A DNA stretch of 64,000 nt, taken from the NCBI GenBank assembly GCA_963784995.1, contig CAWATZ010000006.1, positions 1,364,001 to 1,428,000 of the forward strand. The letters run 5' to 3'. How positions within the stretch are numbered: the stretch's first letter is position 1; the number at the start of each line of letters is the position of its first letter. Shown here in pieces: positions 62,914-64,000 of the stretch. A model generated the notes under the pieces. That model saw only the letters and a list, made by a program, of their open reading frames with translations, did not search any database and was not told the DNA's origin. The stretch comes from CAWATZ01 sp963784995. GTDB lineage: Bacteria > Planctomycetota > Planctomycetia > Gemmatales > Gemmataceae. The position numbers and the translations under genes were made by a program.

Positions 62914-64000
62914 ATGTGGCGAACCTGTCCGGTGCTGACCTTGCTTGTGTTTCTGTCCTCCGCGAAAGCCGAGGAGGTCCCACCACCGTCGCAAACGCCC
63001 TGCAAGGTGATCGTCCACGGCCGCACTTCGACGCTGGACAGCATCGTCGTCAAGAAGGTCGGCCAGAACGTCCCACGCATCTATCGCGGTCCGCACGTCT
63101 GCAAGAACTCGGCTGGTTTCGACTGGTACGTCAGCCAGCACTTCGCTCTCAAATCCAACGTCGGCGATGAGCTGGCCCGCGAGTTCCTGGTCCTCGCTGA
63201 ATTGGCCTATCCGCACTACGTCGAAGTCATTGGCCAGGAACCGCCGGGCATCGAGGAGACTCGCCTGGCGATGGTCCACGCCACCAACCTGGACACTCTC
63301 CAAAAGGCCGTGATCGACGACATCGGCAATCGCTGGGCTGGCAACGGTGGCGGCGTCACCTTGCCGCACAGCTTCGCGGCTTACAACTACCCCAGCGGCT
63401 CGCTCCGCTACCATCGGCACGACCTTTCCTTGCACGAGGGGCTGCACCTGTTCCAGCTGACAACGCAGCAAGGGATGTTCACGCCGCTCCGCTTCACCGA
63501 AGGCATCACTTATCCCTTCGCCAACCACGTTTACGATCCAGCGAAGAAACAGCTAACCGTCGCGGTCTTCGACAAGGCCCCCATCAACAATCCAATGGAT
63601 TCGGGTCTGCGTCAGATGCGGAGCAAGGGTGTGCTAAGTCTGGAAGACCTCATGCGCGAGAAGGTGCCGAAAGAGTATGGTCACAACGCCCGGGCCCTGT
63701 TCACGGCCTTCTTCTGGAGCGATCAGGAACGTCTCATGAAGTGGCGGCTGTGGCGCGATGAGATGTTCCGGCTGGGCAACGATCCAAGGGCTCGCGACCT
63801 GGATCTAAAACTGATCGCTGAGTTGTCCGGTGGCACTCTCGAACGCTTAGATACCGAGTGGCGCGAGTGGCTGGCCCGGCGGCAGACCACGTTCACCCAC
63901 GTCGATTGGGGCTGGGAACAATGGGGTGACACGCTGCAGTCATACGGCTGGCCCTGGAACAAGGAGCTGTACGCGCAGATGGACATCAACCTGCCGCTGG
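62914..64000 (+). CDS. Secreted protein with an HEGLH motif (partial)
   Basis: Starts 7 bases after fusA and runs off the right edge; 362 codons are visible. Signal peptide (WRTCPVLTLLVFLSSAKAEE), then VIVHGRTSTLDSIVVKKVG and a region with LHEGLHLFQLTT (HExxH at about 174-178) followed by RFTEGITYPFANHVYD, where TEG could provide a third metal ligand. It resembles a zinc metallopeptidase but I cannot assign a family. Close spacing suggests co-transcription with fusA. Confidence 0.65.
   Translation, partial: MWRTCPVLTLLVFLSSAKAEEVPPPSQTPCKVIVHGRTSTLDSIVVKKVGQNVPRIYRGPHVCKNSAGFDWYVSQHFALKSNVGDELAREFLVLAELAYPHYVEVIGQEPPGIEETRLAMVHATNLDTLQKAVIDDIGNRWAGNGGGVTLPHSFAAYNYPSGSLRYHRHDLSLHEGLHLFQLTTQQGMFTPLRFTEGITYPFANHVYDPAKKQLTVAVFDKAPINNPMDSGLRQMRSKGVLSLEDLMREKVPKEYGHNARALFTAFFWSDQERLMKWRLWRDEMFRLGNDPRARDLDLKLIAELSGGTLERLDTEWREWLARRQTTFTHVDWGWEQWGDTLQSYGWPWNKELYAQMDINLPL

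Overview
The window reads as a chromosome segment of a GC-rich planctomycete, most likely Gemmatales/Gemmataceae. This is inferred from gene content, with no database search. The signs are a BBP7-type outer-membrane protein, a DUF1549/DUF1553 cytochrome-like protein with CxxCH, an ECF sigma factor paired with a large Ser/Thr kinase, an exported protein starting with an LEQLEER motif, FGE/SUMF1 and leucine-rich-repeat exported proteins, and an oversized SecE.

Layout. 1-4.7 kb is a decayed mobile-element zone: an IS66 element with recognisable ends abuts a beheaded sulfotransferase, followed by an FkbM methyltransferase with two stop codons. 4.7-13.5 kb is accessory and damaged: a response regulator, an ECF sigma factor, a Ser/Thr kinase whose TPR half was cut off by a palindromic insertion, a matrixin-like protein missing its catalytic core, and a small Tad/Flp pilus cluster with a deletion fusion. 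13.9-24.3 kb holds membrane and metabolic genes (plsY, dcd, metF, a DedA fusion, LRR and FGE proteins, two sugar-metabolism genes). 24.6-25.8 kb has a perfect 24-bp palindrome upstream of parB, a possible parS-like site. 26-41.4 kb is mixed: a metallophosphoesterase that appears to start at ATT, ferredoxin, lipoprotein, SDR, an NtrB/NtrC-like two-component pair, surE, BBP7, a GSA-aminomutase-like enzyme and an MFS transporter.

41.6-62.9 kb is the translation and transcription core: tRNA-Thr(TGT), tRNA-Tyr(GTA), tRNA-Gly(TCC), tRNA-Thr(GGT), tuf, rpmG, tRNA-Trp, secE, nusG, rplK, rplA, rplJ, rplL, rpoB, rpoC, rpsL, a small Cys-rich protein, rpsG, fusA. The four tRNAs plus tuf keep the same order as thrU-tyrU-glyT-thrT-tufB in E. 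coli. The window ends inside a secreted protein with an HEGLH motif.

Two window-wide themes stand out. First, at least six families of long hairpin-forming palindromes sit in gaps, at gene ends, and twice inside one gene; some copies carry compensatory base changes in both arms. Second, several otherwise well-conserved genes (ECF sigma, plsY, parB, the DUF1549 gene, secE) each carry one or two single-base indels. Sequencing error is the simplest explanation, because secE and parB are unlikely to be dispensable. The larger lesions (matrixin, Tad, kinase/TPR, FkbM, sulfotransferase) look like real gene decay.
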